Shown here: positions 44,141-54,556 of the stretch, piece after piece
Layout of the letters: every line of letters begins with the position of its first letter
Numbering within the stretch: the first letter of the stretch is position 1
NCBI RefSeq assembly: GCF_030035675.1
Contig: NC_084499.1
Span: 15,342,610 to 15,406,609, forward strand
Source: Rhineura floridana
Taxonomy: Eukaryota > Chordata > Lepidosauria > Squamata > Rhineuridae
Reading direction: 5' to 3'
Length of the DNA: 64,000 nt
Program-made: the position numbers and the translations under genes
The notes under the pieces: generated by a model
What the model was told of the DNA's origin: nothing
The model's input: only the letters and a program-made list of their open reading frames with translations
Database searches by the model: none

Positions 44141-44288
44141 CGGGATCAGACCAATGTCCCATCTAGTCCAGCGATCCTGTTTTCACAGTGGCCAACTAGA
44201 TGCCAGTGGGAAGCCCAAAAGCAAAACCTGAGTGCCACAGCAGCTGTCCCTCCTCATGATCCCCAGCAACAGCAGTCAGAGGCATACA
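44141..44288 (-). mobile_element. CR1-clade LINE 3' UTR fragment
   Basis: GGGATCAGACCAATGTCCCA, GTTTTCACAGTGGCCAAC and CCAGCAACAGCAGTCAGAGG follow the 3' UTR order. Confidence 0.77.
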
Positions 44289-44708
44289 AATGGGCGCACA
44301 AAACCATCCAAACGAAAGGGCATAAGGACAGCAGCATAAAATCCATTTGAAAACCAGCGTAAACATAAGGGGGAAAAGTTGCAGCAACAAATTAAAGATA
44401 CAAAAAAAAAGTATGTCTGCTGCAAATTAAAAGGCCTGGGAGAATAAAGGACCCTCATGTGGGTGCCAGGTGAGCTTCTCACAGGAAGGCATTTTATGAA
44501 TGGAGAGCCACCACTGAAAGGGCCCTCCCCTGTTCATCACCAATGTCACTTCACTAGGAGGTAGAACCTGGGAAAAGATCCTCCAATGATGATCTCAAGG
44601 ACTGGGCATCAGTGGAGGCTGTTGCCTACTGGAACCAATAGGACAAAAAGCAGGGAGACCAACAGTAGGTGGCGCCAGAGCCAATGACATGTGGACCCAC
44701 CCTCTAGA
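44289..44708. other. Unassigned sequence
   Basis: No recognised feature. Confidence 0.4.
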
Positions 44709-44824
44709 CGTGAGCTTGGAAAAGTTACTTTTTTGAACTACAACTCCCATCAGTCCCAGCCAGCATAGCCACTAGATTGGGCTGATGGGAGTTGTAGTTC
44801 AAAAACGTAACTTGTCCAAGCTCT
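44709..44824. mobile_element. Palindromic MITE, CAGAGCTTGG type, perfect target duplication
   Basis: The flanks are CCTCTAGA at 44701-44708 and 44825-44832. Ends GAGCTTGGAAAAGTTACTTT and AACGTAACTTGTCCAAGCTC are inverted; the arms include ACTACAACTCCCATCAG. Confidence 0.88.
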
Positions 44825-44832
44825 CCTCTAGA

Positions 44833-45399
44833 CTAGTTGTCATTAAGAAGGTAGGTGGGCGGGTGCTGGCCGAGGGCAGGCTGGGGTTGGTGGGGGATTG
44901 CCCCATTTGCCCTACTGGACTAGCCTCCACTGCCAGGCAGGTACATATAGAAGAAGGTGGTTTTTTCTTTGGAAAGAAGGTCAGCAGAGACTATGGTGTA
45001 TTATAGGATATATGGTTTTTTATTGACACACATTCCAGCCTGAGCTTAAGATGCAGGGGTTCACAGCATTAACAGTCCATCAGATCTTGTTCCCCGTTGC
45101 CCATAGCTCTCTGTCTGTCTCCAGTTCCTAGCCTTTCCTCCCACTGGACTAGAAAGCAGAACCCTCTCCTTGACTCCAGGACGGGAGGGCCTCTCCCCTG
45201 AAAAGCGTTCCAATAGCCCTCTTTGGATCTGCAGATTGACCATTTAATAATTCCATTTAACTCACAGGCTAGCTTAACAAAGGAAACAAGTCTGACCAGT
45301 AGAGCAGGCTTCTTTCTTGCATCTCCCAGCTTCAGATACAAGATCACGAACTTGAAGAGGACACAAAGAAATAATTGATCTCATCCCTCAATCCCATAA
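44833..45399. other. Unassigned sequence
   Basis: No recognised repeat. Short minus frames (45069-45347) have no domain. Confidence 0.4.
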
Positions 45400-45603
45400 C
45401 AATGCATAAGTGCATTATATCTGGGAAATTGCTTGCAAAAATGTGCATATTGGGGGAGGAATGCACTAAAAGGCTGATGGATTTTCACTGGGACTTTAAA
45501 AAAGTCACAAACTGATGTGGAAGCATGAAGAAGTGAATGTAAGACCTGGAAAAAAATGAGAAGCAGAGAGAAATCAAAATTGACACGTTCGCCATCACTA
45601 ACT
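45400..45603 (-). mobile_element. MITE-A fragment
   Basis: GAAATTGCTTGCAAAAATGT, AAAAAATGAGAAGCAGAGAG and AAATTGACACGTTCGCCATC match the left half of MITE-A, inverted. Confidence 0.58.
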
Positions 45604-45683
45604 GAATGTGAGGGAAAGTGAGGGCAACATCCGGGGGAAAGTAAAGGAAATCAGACTGGAGTGAAAGCTAACCTTTTCTCTTA

Positions 45684-45878
45684 GGAACATGGGAAGGTGC
45701 CTTACACTGTGCCGGACCACTGGTCCATTTAGCTCAGTACTGTCTACACTGACTGGCAGCAGCTCTCTGGGGTTTCAGGCAGGGGACTCTCCTCGCCCTA
45801 CCTGGAGACACCAGAGATTGAACTTTGGACCTTCTGCATGCAAGGCAGATGCTCTGCCACTGAGCTACGGCCCTCCCC
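45684..45878 (-). mobile_element. tRNA-derived SINE
   Basis: Full length: tail complement TAGGAACATGGGAAGGTGCC, head complement GATGCTCTGCCACTGAGC and ACGGCCC. Confidence 0.92.
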
Positions 45879-45930
45879 TCATGACCTCAGTGACCCAGCC
45901 AATGAGAATCTACTTCTACCTGAATAGCCA

Positions 45931-46115
45931 CCAGTGTGGCGTAGTGGTTAAGGTGTTGGACTACGACCTGGGAGACCAGGGTTCGAATCTCCACACAGCC
46001 ATGAAGCGCACTGGGTGACCTTGGGCCAGTCACTGCCTCTCAGCCTCATGAAAACCCTATTCATTGGGTCACCATAAGTCGGAATCGATTGGAAGGCAGT
46101 ACATTTACATTTTCA
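45931..46115 (+). mobile_element. Sauria-type SINE with Bov-B-like tail
   Basis: Head AGTGTGGCGTAGTGGTTAAG and GGTTCGAATCTCC, middle GACCTTGGGCCAGTCACTGC, tail GGGTCACCATAAGTCGGAAT ending in GGAAGGCAGTACATTTACA. The tail matches Bov-B 3' ends, which fits mobilisation by Bov-B. Confidence 0.83.
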
Positions 46116-46882
46116 GTTGCATACCTCCACCCAGCGTTCTGCTTTTGGGATGCCCAAGCAGTGCGGCAGAACCCTGGGAACAGGTTTTGTGTGTAATAAA
46201 GACGCCGTTCCAAAGAGCAACAATAAAAAGAGAGGGAGAGACCGTGTTGCATTATCTCGGGAATTGCCTATTTGTTTCCGACTGTTAGCACTCAGCGTGT
46301 TATAAAATGCACGGACAATAAATTCCTCCACCACTTGATGGACTCCCAAGAGCTAATAGATTATTTTATAATGTGAGGGTAGCATTTAAAAACAGCACAC
46401 TGGCCTGCCAACATTTGGGAGTGGGAGGGGGAAAGAAGGATTGCTATCAAGTGCCGTTTAATTTAATTTCATAAATAATAGGGTATTTATAAAAAGAGCT
46501 GCAATACCAAGTGTTACCAATTTCTCCACGTACAATGATATGATTTGCACAAATGTTTGTCCTTGAGGCAAAGCGGGAAACATTTTACAAATCAATCCTG
46601 CCACTGAGTGCAATTAGCACCTGCAAAGGCAGACGGCGGTACCTGTTGTGGGATTTCTCCCATGACCCCAACACCACCCCCATCATACCCCACATTTTGA
46701 TCACTGGGAAAACTGCCATGCAAAAATAAAAAAAGCGATCCAGTACAGGAAATGCACCAGACATCCTAGAGCAATCTATTTTCATCCGGCCCAATTGGAT
46801 TTCAGTGCCCCAGTTGATGTGGCTTTTTATGTACAACTCCAACCTTGGCTCTGAAGGGGGCTGACATAAAGGTCACAGGTAC

Positions 46883-46921
<39 letters not shown>

Positions 46922-47465
46922 CATTTTAAACAAAGCAGGGGTATGGAGTGGGAGGGGTGAGAAAGTACCGATTCGTGTTTGGAAGAGATATATTTGCACT
47001 GTCTTGCCTTGTTTGCATTGGTCATATCCAAATGAGCGCTGAGTAACTCATTCCGTCAGCACAAGACTTGAAGCTTGCTCAACAGAACTTTTCCACCTCT
47101 CCCCATGTGCATCTGGTGAGCCCCCGCAAAAAACCCTCACATTGAACCTAATGTTGTGGGATCAATTCCAGTTAATGTGGCCTGTCAATGTGGACATGAT
47201 GCTTGTGTCTGACCACCTGCTCATGAGATCCTTGTTTACTACAGCTAGCTGGAGTGGGGTCGCTGAATGGGTCACCGCTGTGGTAAACACGTCTTTGCGC
47301 AATGGTATGTTGGCCACTGCCCTTCAAGAAGCAGTGGTGGTCCACTTCTTGAAAAACCCACTCTGGACCCAATGGAATGTAACAACTACAGCCATTTGCC
47401 AACAACCCTTTCTTGGCAAAGGCGGTAGAGAAGATGGTTGTAGAGCAACTGTAGGCATTCATTTG
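46116..47465. other. Single-copy DNA with a (AG)n run
   Basis: 46250-46800 is repeat-free, AT-rich and motif-dense (TTTAATTTAATTTCATAAAT, GTGCAATTAGCACCTGC) and may be conserved non-coding. An AG microsatellite covers 46886-46918. The frame at 47142-47543 has no known domain. Confidence 0.33.
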
Positions 47466-47901
47466 TGGGGATGGAGTAAAAATCCAATTCAGCTCACATT
47501 TAAAGACAAATTTATCAAATTTGCACTTTCTGAAACAGTATGACAACCGAAACTCAGCCATCCTTCAAAATCTGCACTTTTCCGAATTTTGTGGTGCAGT
47601 TCTCCAATAGAAGAGGTATATATTTGGCAAAGATGTGTGTAAAAATCAATCTGTTCATGAAAATAACATACACAAATACGTTACCTTCAAAGAAATTGTT
47701 TGCAAAAATGTGTACATGAGCCAAAACTGCAGACAAAAATGTGTTTCTTAGGAAAAAATCACACTAAAAATGCTGGAGAAATTTAATGAGGATTTTTTTT
47801 AAAAAAAATAAAAAATTGCTGCAGAAACGTGGAAAACTCAATTTAAGATGGGAAAAATGAGATATGGGGAGAACTGAAATTGACAGATCCTTTCATCTCT
47901 A
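47466..47901 (-). mobile_element. MITE-A copy
   Basis: GGGGATGGAGTAAAAATCC, AAATTTGCACTTTCTGAAAC, GCAAAAATGTGTACATGAGC and CAGATCCTTTCATCTCTA in inverse order. No target duplication remains. Confidence 0.78.
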
Positions 47902-48067
47902 GTTGATGGAAACCTCAGAACAGATTTAGGGAGTGCACGGGGGAGGAGAGAGGGAGTTCTGTTGTGTAAGCATAAATCCTTGCACTGATGGGACAAGGGA
48001 GTCGGATACCACTCCATGTTTCTGTACACTGAGGGGAAAGGGATTTACAATGAGACCTCAAAGAGAG

Positions 48068-48535
48068 GTAGTGTTGGAAGGGGTCTGAAAGGTCATTTAG
48101 TCCAGCCCACTGCTGATGCAGGAAATCCACCACCACAGCATCCTTCACAGGTGGCCATCCAGTTTCTGCTTAAAAACCTCAAATGAAGGAGCACCCACCA
48201 CTTTGTTGAAGGGCCGTAGCTCAGCAGTTGAACATCTGCTTTGCATGCAGAAGGCCCAAGTTCAAACCCCGGCATCTCCAAGGACGGCTGAGAGAGCAGC
48301 CTTCAAGCCAGACAATGTAGACATTGCTGAGCTAGAGGGAACAATAGTCCCACTTAGTATGAGGCAGCTTCCTATGTCCCTATGTACTTCCCAAGGCATC
48401 CCGTTCCACTGCCAAAGAGCTCCTAATGTGAACTCTAAGCCCCTTTCCTTGTCATTCAAACCCACTGGTTCAATTATCTGAAGTCGGCTTCCATTGTGCC
48501 TCTTAATAATCTCTTCTCCAGGCTGAACGTACCCG
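48068..48535 (-). mobile_element. CR1 LINE 3' end, split by a SINE
   Basis: Left: GTGTTGGAAGGGGTCTGAAA to GAAGGAGCACCCACCACTTT. Right (from about 48388): TTCCCAAGGCATCCCGTTCC to CTTCTCCAGGCTGAACGTAC. Same family as 62525. Confidence 0.68.
48205..48386 (+). mobile_element. tRNA-derived SINE inside CR1
   Basis: GGGCCGTAGCTCAGCAGTTG, B-box AGTTCAAACCCC and the tail GAGGCAGCTTCCTATGTCCC. Confidence 0.88.
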
Positions 48536-48544
48536 ACATCTGCA

Positions 48545-48673
48545 GTCTTTCCTCTTAAGACTTGGTATTTGCCTTGGGGTCCTACTGAGAGGAAGGACGG
48601 GATATAAATATTGTTGTTGTTGTCATCATTGTATTGTTATTATTTAATAATAATAATAATAATAATAATAATA
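48545..48673 (+). mobile_element. L2-type 3' tail with (TTG)n and (AAT)n
   Basis: CTTGGGGTCCTACTGAGAGG and AAGGACGGGATATAAATA precede short repeats of TTG, then AAT. Confidence 0.52.
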
Positions 48674-49261
48674 GACCTGTCACCATCTTATCCACCATGT
48701 TCCATCTTGTCAAAATCCTTCCATGAAGGATCACTAAGGTTCCTGTGCTGCACTCTATTTCCTACCTGCTTGAATGCAGGATCAGGGCTGCATTCCTCAG
48801 CGGCTGCTGGTAAAGACTCTGACAGAAAAGAGCTGGTGTTAGATGCAGCTGCAGGGAATGACCTTGAGAAGCCCTCAGAGCTTTCTATAAAAAGGGCTCT
48901 GGCAGAAGGGAGAGCTCTGCCTTAGGACCAGAGGAGGTCTGGAGTTCTGATCAAGATAGAGGTGATGGGTGAGTAAACTCTTGGAGGAGGAACCTGGATG
49001 CCCAGTGAGCTGTGAAGGAAGGAGCCAGCCTGAGTCCCTCAAGTGGGTAAGTTTGTATTGGGAAGCAGGCCTTGTTCTGTGGATCTCTTTATCACAATGC
49101 TTGCTTATTTGGAAACTGTCATGGTCCCTGGGGAGGACTCCTGGTGGAGCGATCAAGAGGAGGAGGAATGGGATCCTGGGGAGTAGCTCAGGGGGCTGAC
49201 ACAGGGGGGGCTTCAGCACTTTAGACAGTGACAGGTCTACCCTCTTAGCTCCTGTTACAAC
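48674..49261. other. Unassigned; TATA-like element near 48888
   Basis: CTTTCTATAAAAAGGGCTCT resembles a core promoter, but no downstream exon can be recognised. A repeat-borne promoter is the simplest explanation. Confidence 0.3.
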
Positions 49262-49763
49262 ATCTTAGCTTTGAGTAGTCATACCTAGTTATGCTGTGTG
49301 GAATCTTCTGTGGCCTGTAAGCTGATCCATGAAGAGCCTTTAAACTGAAGTTTTCTATTACATACTGCAGAAAAAAATGCACCACTGTGTCTGAATCTGA
49401 TTCCAACGGGCTTGGCTAGGACAGTTGCTAAGGATGCTCTGGCAGATGCGCAGGCACAAGCAGATAACACCAACTTTTCAACCGGTCTATAGGAGTGCTT
49501 GCTTGCTCAGGCAGTCCTGTTCAGAGAAACCTTCCACACGCAAATAGAAAGCCCTCCCTGAGCCTATTTAAAAGGTCTCAAGGGATGCGTCTAATTGCTG
49601 TGACATCTTACCTTGAGTAGCCATGGCTAGTTACACGGTGTAGAGACACAGAGCTCTGTATAATCTGTAAAATGCTCTGTGAAACACTATGCTGAGTTCT
49701 CACATTAAACCTAATGGAGAGAAACACAGCAGTGAGTCTGAATTTAACGGCTTTGGCCAGGAC
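49262..49763 (+). repeat. Diverged 160-bp direct repeat pair
   Basis: 49262-49428 and 49603-49763 share CATCTTA, TTGAGTAG, CTAGTTA, TGTGTCTGAAT / GTGAGTCTGAAT and the end GGCCAGGACAG / GGCTAGGACAG. A TATTTAAAAGG lies upstream of the second copy. Unit spacing is about 340 bp. Could be LTR-derived fossils or a two-unit satellite. Confidence 0.4.
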
Positions 49764-50087
49764 AGAAATATGGGGAGGTCCTGAAAAGCAACAGCAAGAG
49801 GGTTTTTCCCTTCTTTCAGCCTGAGTCAGAACTAGCAGGAAAGGAAATGTGTTGCTTGAACAAGTCAAGCAAAAGTGGTAGTTGCTGTTTGCAGAAGAGC
49901 TTTTGGGTGGAATCACTGGCATGGAATGGATGTAGAGGATGCTGCAACGCCTAACGCCTGACAAAAGCTGTGGAGTTGAGCATTCCCTGTGGCTATATCC
50001 GTTTGTTGTCTTTTTGGCGCCTTCCTATTTCAGCAAGACTTTCAAGGAGATACGTTATCCCAGTCTGCATCTGTGTTGGAACTGGGT
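49764..50087. other. Unassigned sequence
   Basis: No recognised feature. Confidence 0.35.
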
Positions 50088-50195
50088 TTTTTAAAAGATA
50101 TTTTGTTTTTAATATGTTTTTAGAGGCCTACCATCTGTTGGCCACCTTGAGCTCCCTTTGGGAGGAAAGGTGGGATGTAAATTAGTAATAATTCT
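50088..50195 (+). mobile_element. L2-type 3' tail
   Basis: GCCACCTTGAGCTCCCTTTG and GAGGAAAGGTGGGATGTAAA after a T-rich stretch. Confidence 0.6.
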
Positions 50196-50529
50196 TACAA
50201 AGTTAAGAGGAGGGCAGTGGGAATGGAAGCAGGTCCTTTTGACATGCCCCTGGCTGTGGATGCTCAACACCTTCTGACATTGTTGACCACAGTGGCAGGA
50301 CCATCTGGGGAGTGACTTTGGCTCAGTGGTGGAGCACAGGATTGTTGATTCAGGTAGTCCCAGATTCACTCTTTGATGTGTCCCAGGCAAAACAGGAGTA
50401 GGGGACATGTGTCCTTCCAGATGTTGCTACACTACAGCTGTTATCAATCCTGCCCATCCTGATGGCAGCTGGAGCCAACAGTATCTTAAGGACTCTTTAG
50501 CTGAAGATGCCTCTTTGCAGTAGTTGATC
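50196..50529. other. Unassigned; partial palindromic MITE at 50393-50485
   Basis: CAGGAGTAGGGGACATGTG and CCAGATGTTGCTACACTACA resemble the left arm of the CAGGGGTGGGGAACC MITEs. Confidence 0.4.
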
Positions 50530-50766
50530 TTGCTTTTGTTATATGCTGTCAAGCCAATTACGATTTATGGCAACCCTATGAATATTTTTTTGGAAATATT
50601 CATAGGGGTTTCATGGTAAGAGGTATTCAGAGGTGGTTTACCATTGCCTTTCTCTAAGCCTACGGCATCCGGTATTCCCAGGCGGTCTCCCATCTAAGTA
50701 CTAACCAGGCCTGACCCTGCTTAGCTTCTGAGATTGGGCGTGTTCAGGGTAGTATGGCCGTAGTCG
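50530..50766 (-). mobile_element. 5S rRNA-derived SINE (5S-Sauria type)
   Basis: On the minus strand: 5S head CTACGGCCATACTACCCTGA through AAGCTAAGCAGGG and GGGAGACCGCCTGGGAATAC, then a middle with AGAGAAAGGCAATGGTAAAC, then the Bov-B-like tail GGTTGCCATAAATCGTAATT. This composition is that described for the 5S SINE of Anolis. Confidence 0.92.
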
Positions 50767-50882
50767 ACCTTGCTTTTACTCTGTTTTTAAAGGTTTTTTA
50801 TTAAACAGTTTTTATTGGTTAACTGCTTTGTGTGTGTTTTAAGTGAAACAGCGGTATAAAAATATGTTTATAAATACGATAA
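50767..50882 (+). mobile_element. L2-type 3' tail
   Basis: TTAACTGCTTTGTGTGTG and CAGCGGTATAAAAATATG, continuing to TAAATACGATAA. Confidence 0.52.
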
Positions 50883-51069
50883 GGCATGCACTCTTTGACT
50901 TACTCTGAATTGTCATGCTTGGGGTCTTTAGATGGGAAAGTGTGTTACTGCAAAATGTGGTCAGCAAACCCTATTGCATTTTGGGGGGGCTTCCTGTTCA
51001 TTCTGCTGAGTAGGCACCTAGACATCTGGGGTTATATTCAGCTAAGGTCTACCCAGAGCACACCTTTGG

Positions 51070-51238
51070 AAATGTTTTGTTTTAATAAGCTGCCAAACCT
51101 TCCTGTGGCTGTGTGGGGGGTGTTATTGCTACTTGTTTGTTATGTTTTAATAGCATGTTTTATTTGTGATTGGTTTAACATTGTGCAAGTCGCTTGGGGA
51201 CCTTCGGGTATCAAGCGAATAATAAATCACCTAAGTTA
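51070..51238 (+). mobile_element. L2-type 3' tail
   Basis: GTCGCTTGGGGACCTTCGGG and CAAGCGAATAATAAATCACC after a T-rich region. Confidence 0.52.
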
Positions 51239-51241
51239 ATC

Positions 51242-51437
51242 ATAACACTGGGAAAAACAGAGGGGAGTAGAAAAAAAGCAAGACCAAACAAGAGATGGTT
51301 GATTCCATAAAGGAAGCCACAGACCTGAACTTCCAAGATCTGAACAGGGTGGTTCACGACAGATGCTCTTGGAGGTCGCTGATTGATAGGGTCGTCATAA
51401 GTCGTAGTCAACTTGAAGGCACATAACAACAACAATG
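51242..51437 (+). mobile_element. Bov-B LINE 3' fragment
   Basis: AACACTGGGAAAAACAGAG, GACCTGAACTTCCAAGATCT and GGTCGTCATAAGTCGTAGTC, ending in (AAC)n. About 195 bp, 5' truncated at nearly the same point as the copy at 15977. Confidence 0.87.
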
Positions 51438-51491
51438 AGCTATACCTTTCCTTTCTGTCAGAGAAGGGTGTGCAGGGGGGATGACATTTCA

Positions 51492-51890
51492 AACAGGGAC
51501 CAAGTTGTAGTCATCCAGGGTCTCGGGGGAGGGTCTTAACCCCCTTGCTTTTTTGGGAGCAGGGTACCCATGTCCCAAGCATATTGTGAGCCAATCGGCA
51601 TGAAAGGAGACTGTCTTAGCCACTGAGAAGAATCTTCTAACATGCTACCTTGACCTTTTCCACTGAGTGGAGCCAATCAGAGTGAAAGAAGGTGAGTTAA
51701 CCACTGAGAAGACCCTTCTCAGTAGTGAACAGTCTCCCCTTTCATACTTATTGGGTCCCAGGGATGTCTGTTGTAGGAGAAGGTGTTAATATTCTCAACT
51801 CAGCAGCAAAAAAAAAGGGGAGAAAGGGGCGTGACTATGACAAGAAGGGAACCTGCACTTCTGAATTTGCCACCACACTGCTGACAGGGA
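51492..51890 (+). mobile_element. Dispersed repeat D
   Basis: It contains AGTTGTAGTCATCCAGGGTC, TGCTTTTTTGGGAGCAGGG, CTTCTCAGTAGTGAACAGTC and the 3' part CACTTCTGAATTTGCCACC with ACTGCTGACAGGG. About 400 bp: the shortest copy with both ends. Confidence 0.55.
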
Positions 51891-52453
51891 TGGTATAAGT
51901 CTTCAGATCTGGCTCGTAATCGTGTCCATTCACAATCAACACTTGCTCATTCCTGCTTAACCACAAAAGCCATGATGGGGCCAGAAGCTTGAGGTTTCTA
52001 ATTTTTATTTTCCGTCTCTTCTTTTCTATCCTCCAAATGAGCAGCCACCAGGACAGCAGTGAGTTTATTGATCGTGGGATCTTTGCCTGTCTTCCTTAAC
52101 AAAGAGTAGGCTAATTTAGCATTGTGTGAAGAAAGAGAATCTCCAACCCCTTCAGACTTTCTTGCTTGTTTGTTAATCAAATAAGCAAGCAAACCAACAA
52201 GGGTTCTTGAACTTTAGGGATGGTCCAACTATGGTGCCCATCACTTGATTATAGCTGGTGACTGGCAGCTTAATGTGTGAAAGGAGTCTTCTGAAATGCT
52301 CCATGCCCTCTTTGGTGGAAGAAGCAGGGTTGTCCCCTAGCCAGGGTATTTCTGGCTCGATGATAATGTCGCCCTCTTGGCCAGCTGCCAGAACTGAAAG
52401 ATGCAAATGTAAGTGAGAAAATCGACCCAAGCTGTTCTTATCTAAGTGTGCAT
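51891..52453. other. Unassigned sequence
   Basis: No recognised repeat. Short minus frames 51998-52192 and 52173-52487 have no known domain and the second runs into MITE-A. Confidence 0.38.
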
Positions 52454-52650
52454 TAGGGATGGGTGAGAAATTCAACTCAGTTTGCATTTCAAGCTGAATC
52501 TATCAAATTCACACTTTCCAACACAATATGAGAACTGAAGCATGGCCATTTTTTGGAGTTCACATTTATTCAAATGTTATGATGCGGTTTGCCGACCAAA
52601 CCATGTTTGCAAAAATGTATATGCGAGGGGAAAGTGTGCATTAGAATAAG

Positions 52651-52889
52651 TTGTTATATGCCTTCAAGTTGATTACAACTTATGGCGACCCTATGAATCT
52701 TTTTTGAATCTATTCAAAGGGTTTTCATGGTAAGAGGTATTCAGAAGTGGCTTACCATTGCCTTCCTCTAAGCCTAAGGCACCTGGTATTCCCAGGCAGT
52801 CTTCCATCCAAGTGCTAACCAGGCCTGATCCTGCTTAGCTTCAAGATCGGACAAGATCAGGCGTGTTCAGGGTAGTATGGCCGTAGTAC
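52651..52889 (-). mobile_element. 5S rRNA-derived SINE (5S-Sauria type)
   Basis: Head CTACGGCCATACTACCCTGA, GAAGCTAAGCAGGATCAGGC, then the tail with GGGTCGCCATAAGTTGTAAT. Nearly full length. Confidence 0.9.
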
Positions 52890-53386
52890 TGGCTTTATAA
52901 GTAAACCCAAAATAATGAATGCTTTTAATCCTAAACTAGTATGATGGATGCTTCTTACAATGTTTTGTTTTGTTGGCATATTCTAATGCTGCATTGACAC
53001 TTGTAACTGAACATCAGAAAGGCTCAACGTCTTACATTTTAGCACTTGGGATCTGCTCTCTGGCGGCATATCTAATGACAGTTCACACCAACGTGCTCTG
53101 AGTTGCCTCGGGTATGTTACAGGTTGCCTCGGGTATGTTAATAGGGGCGTTAAGTAAATTTTTGCCTCAAATAATGGTTATGAAATAGGCAAACTTGCGA
53201 TTAAAATGCCTGAAGCCAACAGCTGCCAAAACACCTACGGTCCACAATTCATGCGGCAATAAAACTGAGGTGTCACCATACCAAGTAAATTTGGATTTGT
53301 TGGTTGCCATACTGTAACTCGCCTGTGTGACTTCAGTGTCTCGGCCGTGCCCCTGTTTCAGACTGACATGTTCGTCAGGCACCTAC

Positions 53387-53437
53387 AGATCTGCAGATCA
53401 GATGAGATTGGGTGTGATCAGGGTAGTATGGCCATAG
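53387..53437 (-). mobile_element. 5S SINE head fragment
   Basis: On the minus strand TATGGCCATACTACCCTGAT, then ATCTCATCTGATCTGCAG: only the first 50 bases of a 5S head. Confidence 0.75.
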
Positions 53438-53712
53438 ATTAAAATGAATACATGTATGAAAACGACTATATGATAAAGTGCACTATATGATAAATTGCTT
53501 GCAAAAATGGGTTCATGGGTCAAAATGGCCTACAAGAATGCATTTATTAGGAGGAATTAGCACTAATATGGTGGGGAATTTCTTTTTTAAAAAAATAGCA
53601 CATTGCTTCAGAAATATGGAGGACTAGATTTCAGACTGGAAAAATGAGAAACCAAGAGGACATAACTGACAGATCTTTCCATCCTTAGTGTGTATATGTT
53701 TGCTGGTGTAAC

Positions 53713-53829
53713 CAGAGCTTGGAAAAGTTACTTTTTTTGAACTACAACTCCCATTAGCCCAATCCAGTGGCCATCCTGGCTGGGGCTGATGGGAGTTGTA
53801 GTTCAAAAAAGTAACTTTTCCAGGCTCTG
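53713..53829. mobile_element. Palindromic MITE, CAGAGCTTGG type, perfect target duplication
   Basis: GGTGTAAC lies on both sides (53705-53712 and 53830-53837). Ends CAGAGCTTGGAAAAGTTACT and GTAACTTTTCCAGGCTCTG. Length 117 bp; the least diverged of the three copies. Confidence 0.92.
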
Positions 53830-53929
53830 GGTGTAACACACCTGTGCACTACAGTGTTGCGTGGGAGTGATTGCTGAAGTTCATAATCGCCTGATTTTAT
53901 AATACTTCTCGCTCTCTGCCCATGTTCTT

Positions 53930-54043
53930 CAACCTTGGGTCCCCAGATATTCTTGGGCTACAACTCACATTATCCTTTACCTTGACTAAGAGGGCTAGGA
54001 AGGACGGGAGTTGTAGTCCAACATCATCTGGGTTTCCAAGGTT
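53930..54043. mobile_element. Palindromic MITE, diverged
   Basis: CAACCTTGGGTCCCCAGATA and ATCTGGGTTTCCAAGGTTG are inverted. It directly precedes the next MITE. Confidence 0.58.
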
Positions 54044-54052
54044 GCTCTAAGC

Positions 54053-54188
54053 AGCAGTGGGGAACCTTTGGCCCTCCAGATGTTGCTGAACTTCAACTCC
54101 CATCAGCCCCAGCAAGTGTGGCCAATGACCAGGGCTGTTAGGAGTTGTAGTTCAGCAACATCTGGAGGGTGAAAGCTCCCCACCTCAG
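54053..54188. mobile_element. Palindromic hAT-like MITE with target duplication
   Basis: CTCTAAGC on both sides (54045-54052 and 54189-54196). Left end AGCAGTGGGGAACCTTTGGC, right end TGAAAGCTCCCCACCTCAG. Confidence 0.85.
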
Positions 54189-54410
54189 CTCTAAGCAGTG
54201 TGTGAGGTCCAAAACCTCAAACCAACCACAGTTGAAGGTGATAAATTTGAGTCTGGCCTTGTACCACTTTAGATTGTAGGTGCAGACTCAGATAGTGGAA
54301 TATTTCCTCACCAAAAAAAAATCTAATGTAGAAATCTAGCTTGTCAGGGAGAAGATAAGTTCAGACTTTTCTCCATGACATCTACATTTTCTGTGTGCAA
54401 GGATTTATCT

Positions 54411-54548
54411 CAGCCTTTCCCAACCAGTGTGCCTCCCGATGTTATTGGACTACAACTCCCATTAGTCTCAGCCAGCATTGTCAATGGTCAGGAAAGATGG
54501 GAATTGTGGTCCAACAATATCTGGAGGCACACTGGTTGGGAAAGGCTG
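54411..54548. mobile_element. Palindromic MITE, CAGCCTTTCCC type, perfect target duplication
   Basis: ATTTATCT on both sides (54403-54410 and 54549-54556). Ends CAGCCTTTCCCAACCAGTGT and ACACTGGTTGGGAAAGGCTG pair over at least 20 bases. Confidence 0.93.
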
Positions 54549-54556
54549 ATTTATCT

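Larger units (their letters stand above)
52454..53687 (-). mobile_element. MITE-A copy split by 5S SINE insertions
   Basis: The flanks GTGTGCAT (52446-52453) and GTGTGTAT (53688-53695) match at 7 of 8. Ends are TAGGGATGGG and CCATCCTTA. MITE-A sequence is interrupted from about 52651 to 53437; ATTAGAATAAG and ATTAAAATGAA border the insert. Confidence 0.85.

Noticed and set aside
48884-48910. Host core promoter at a TATA-like CTATAAAAAGG
   Set aside because: No downstream exon, and the surroundings look like repeat-derived sequence.
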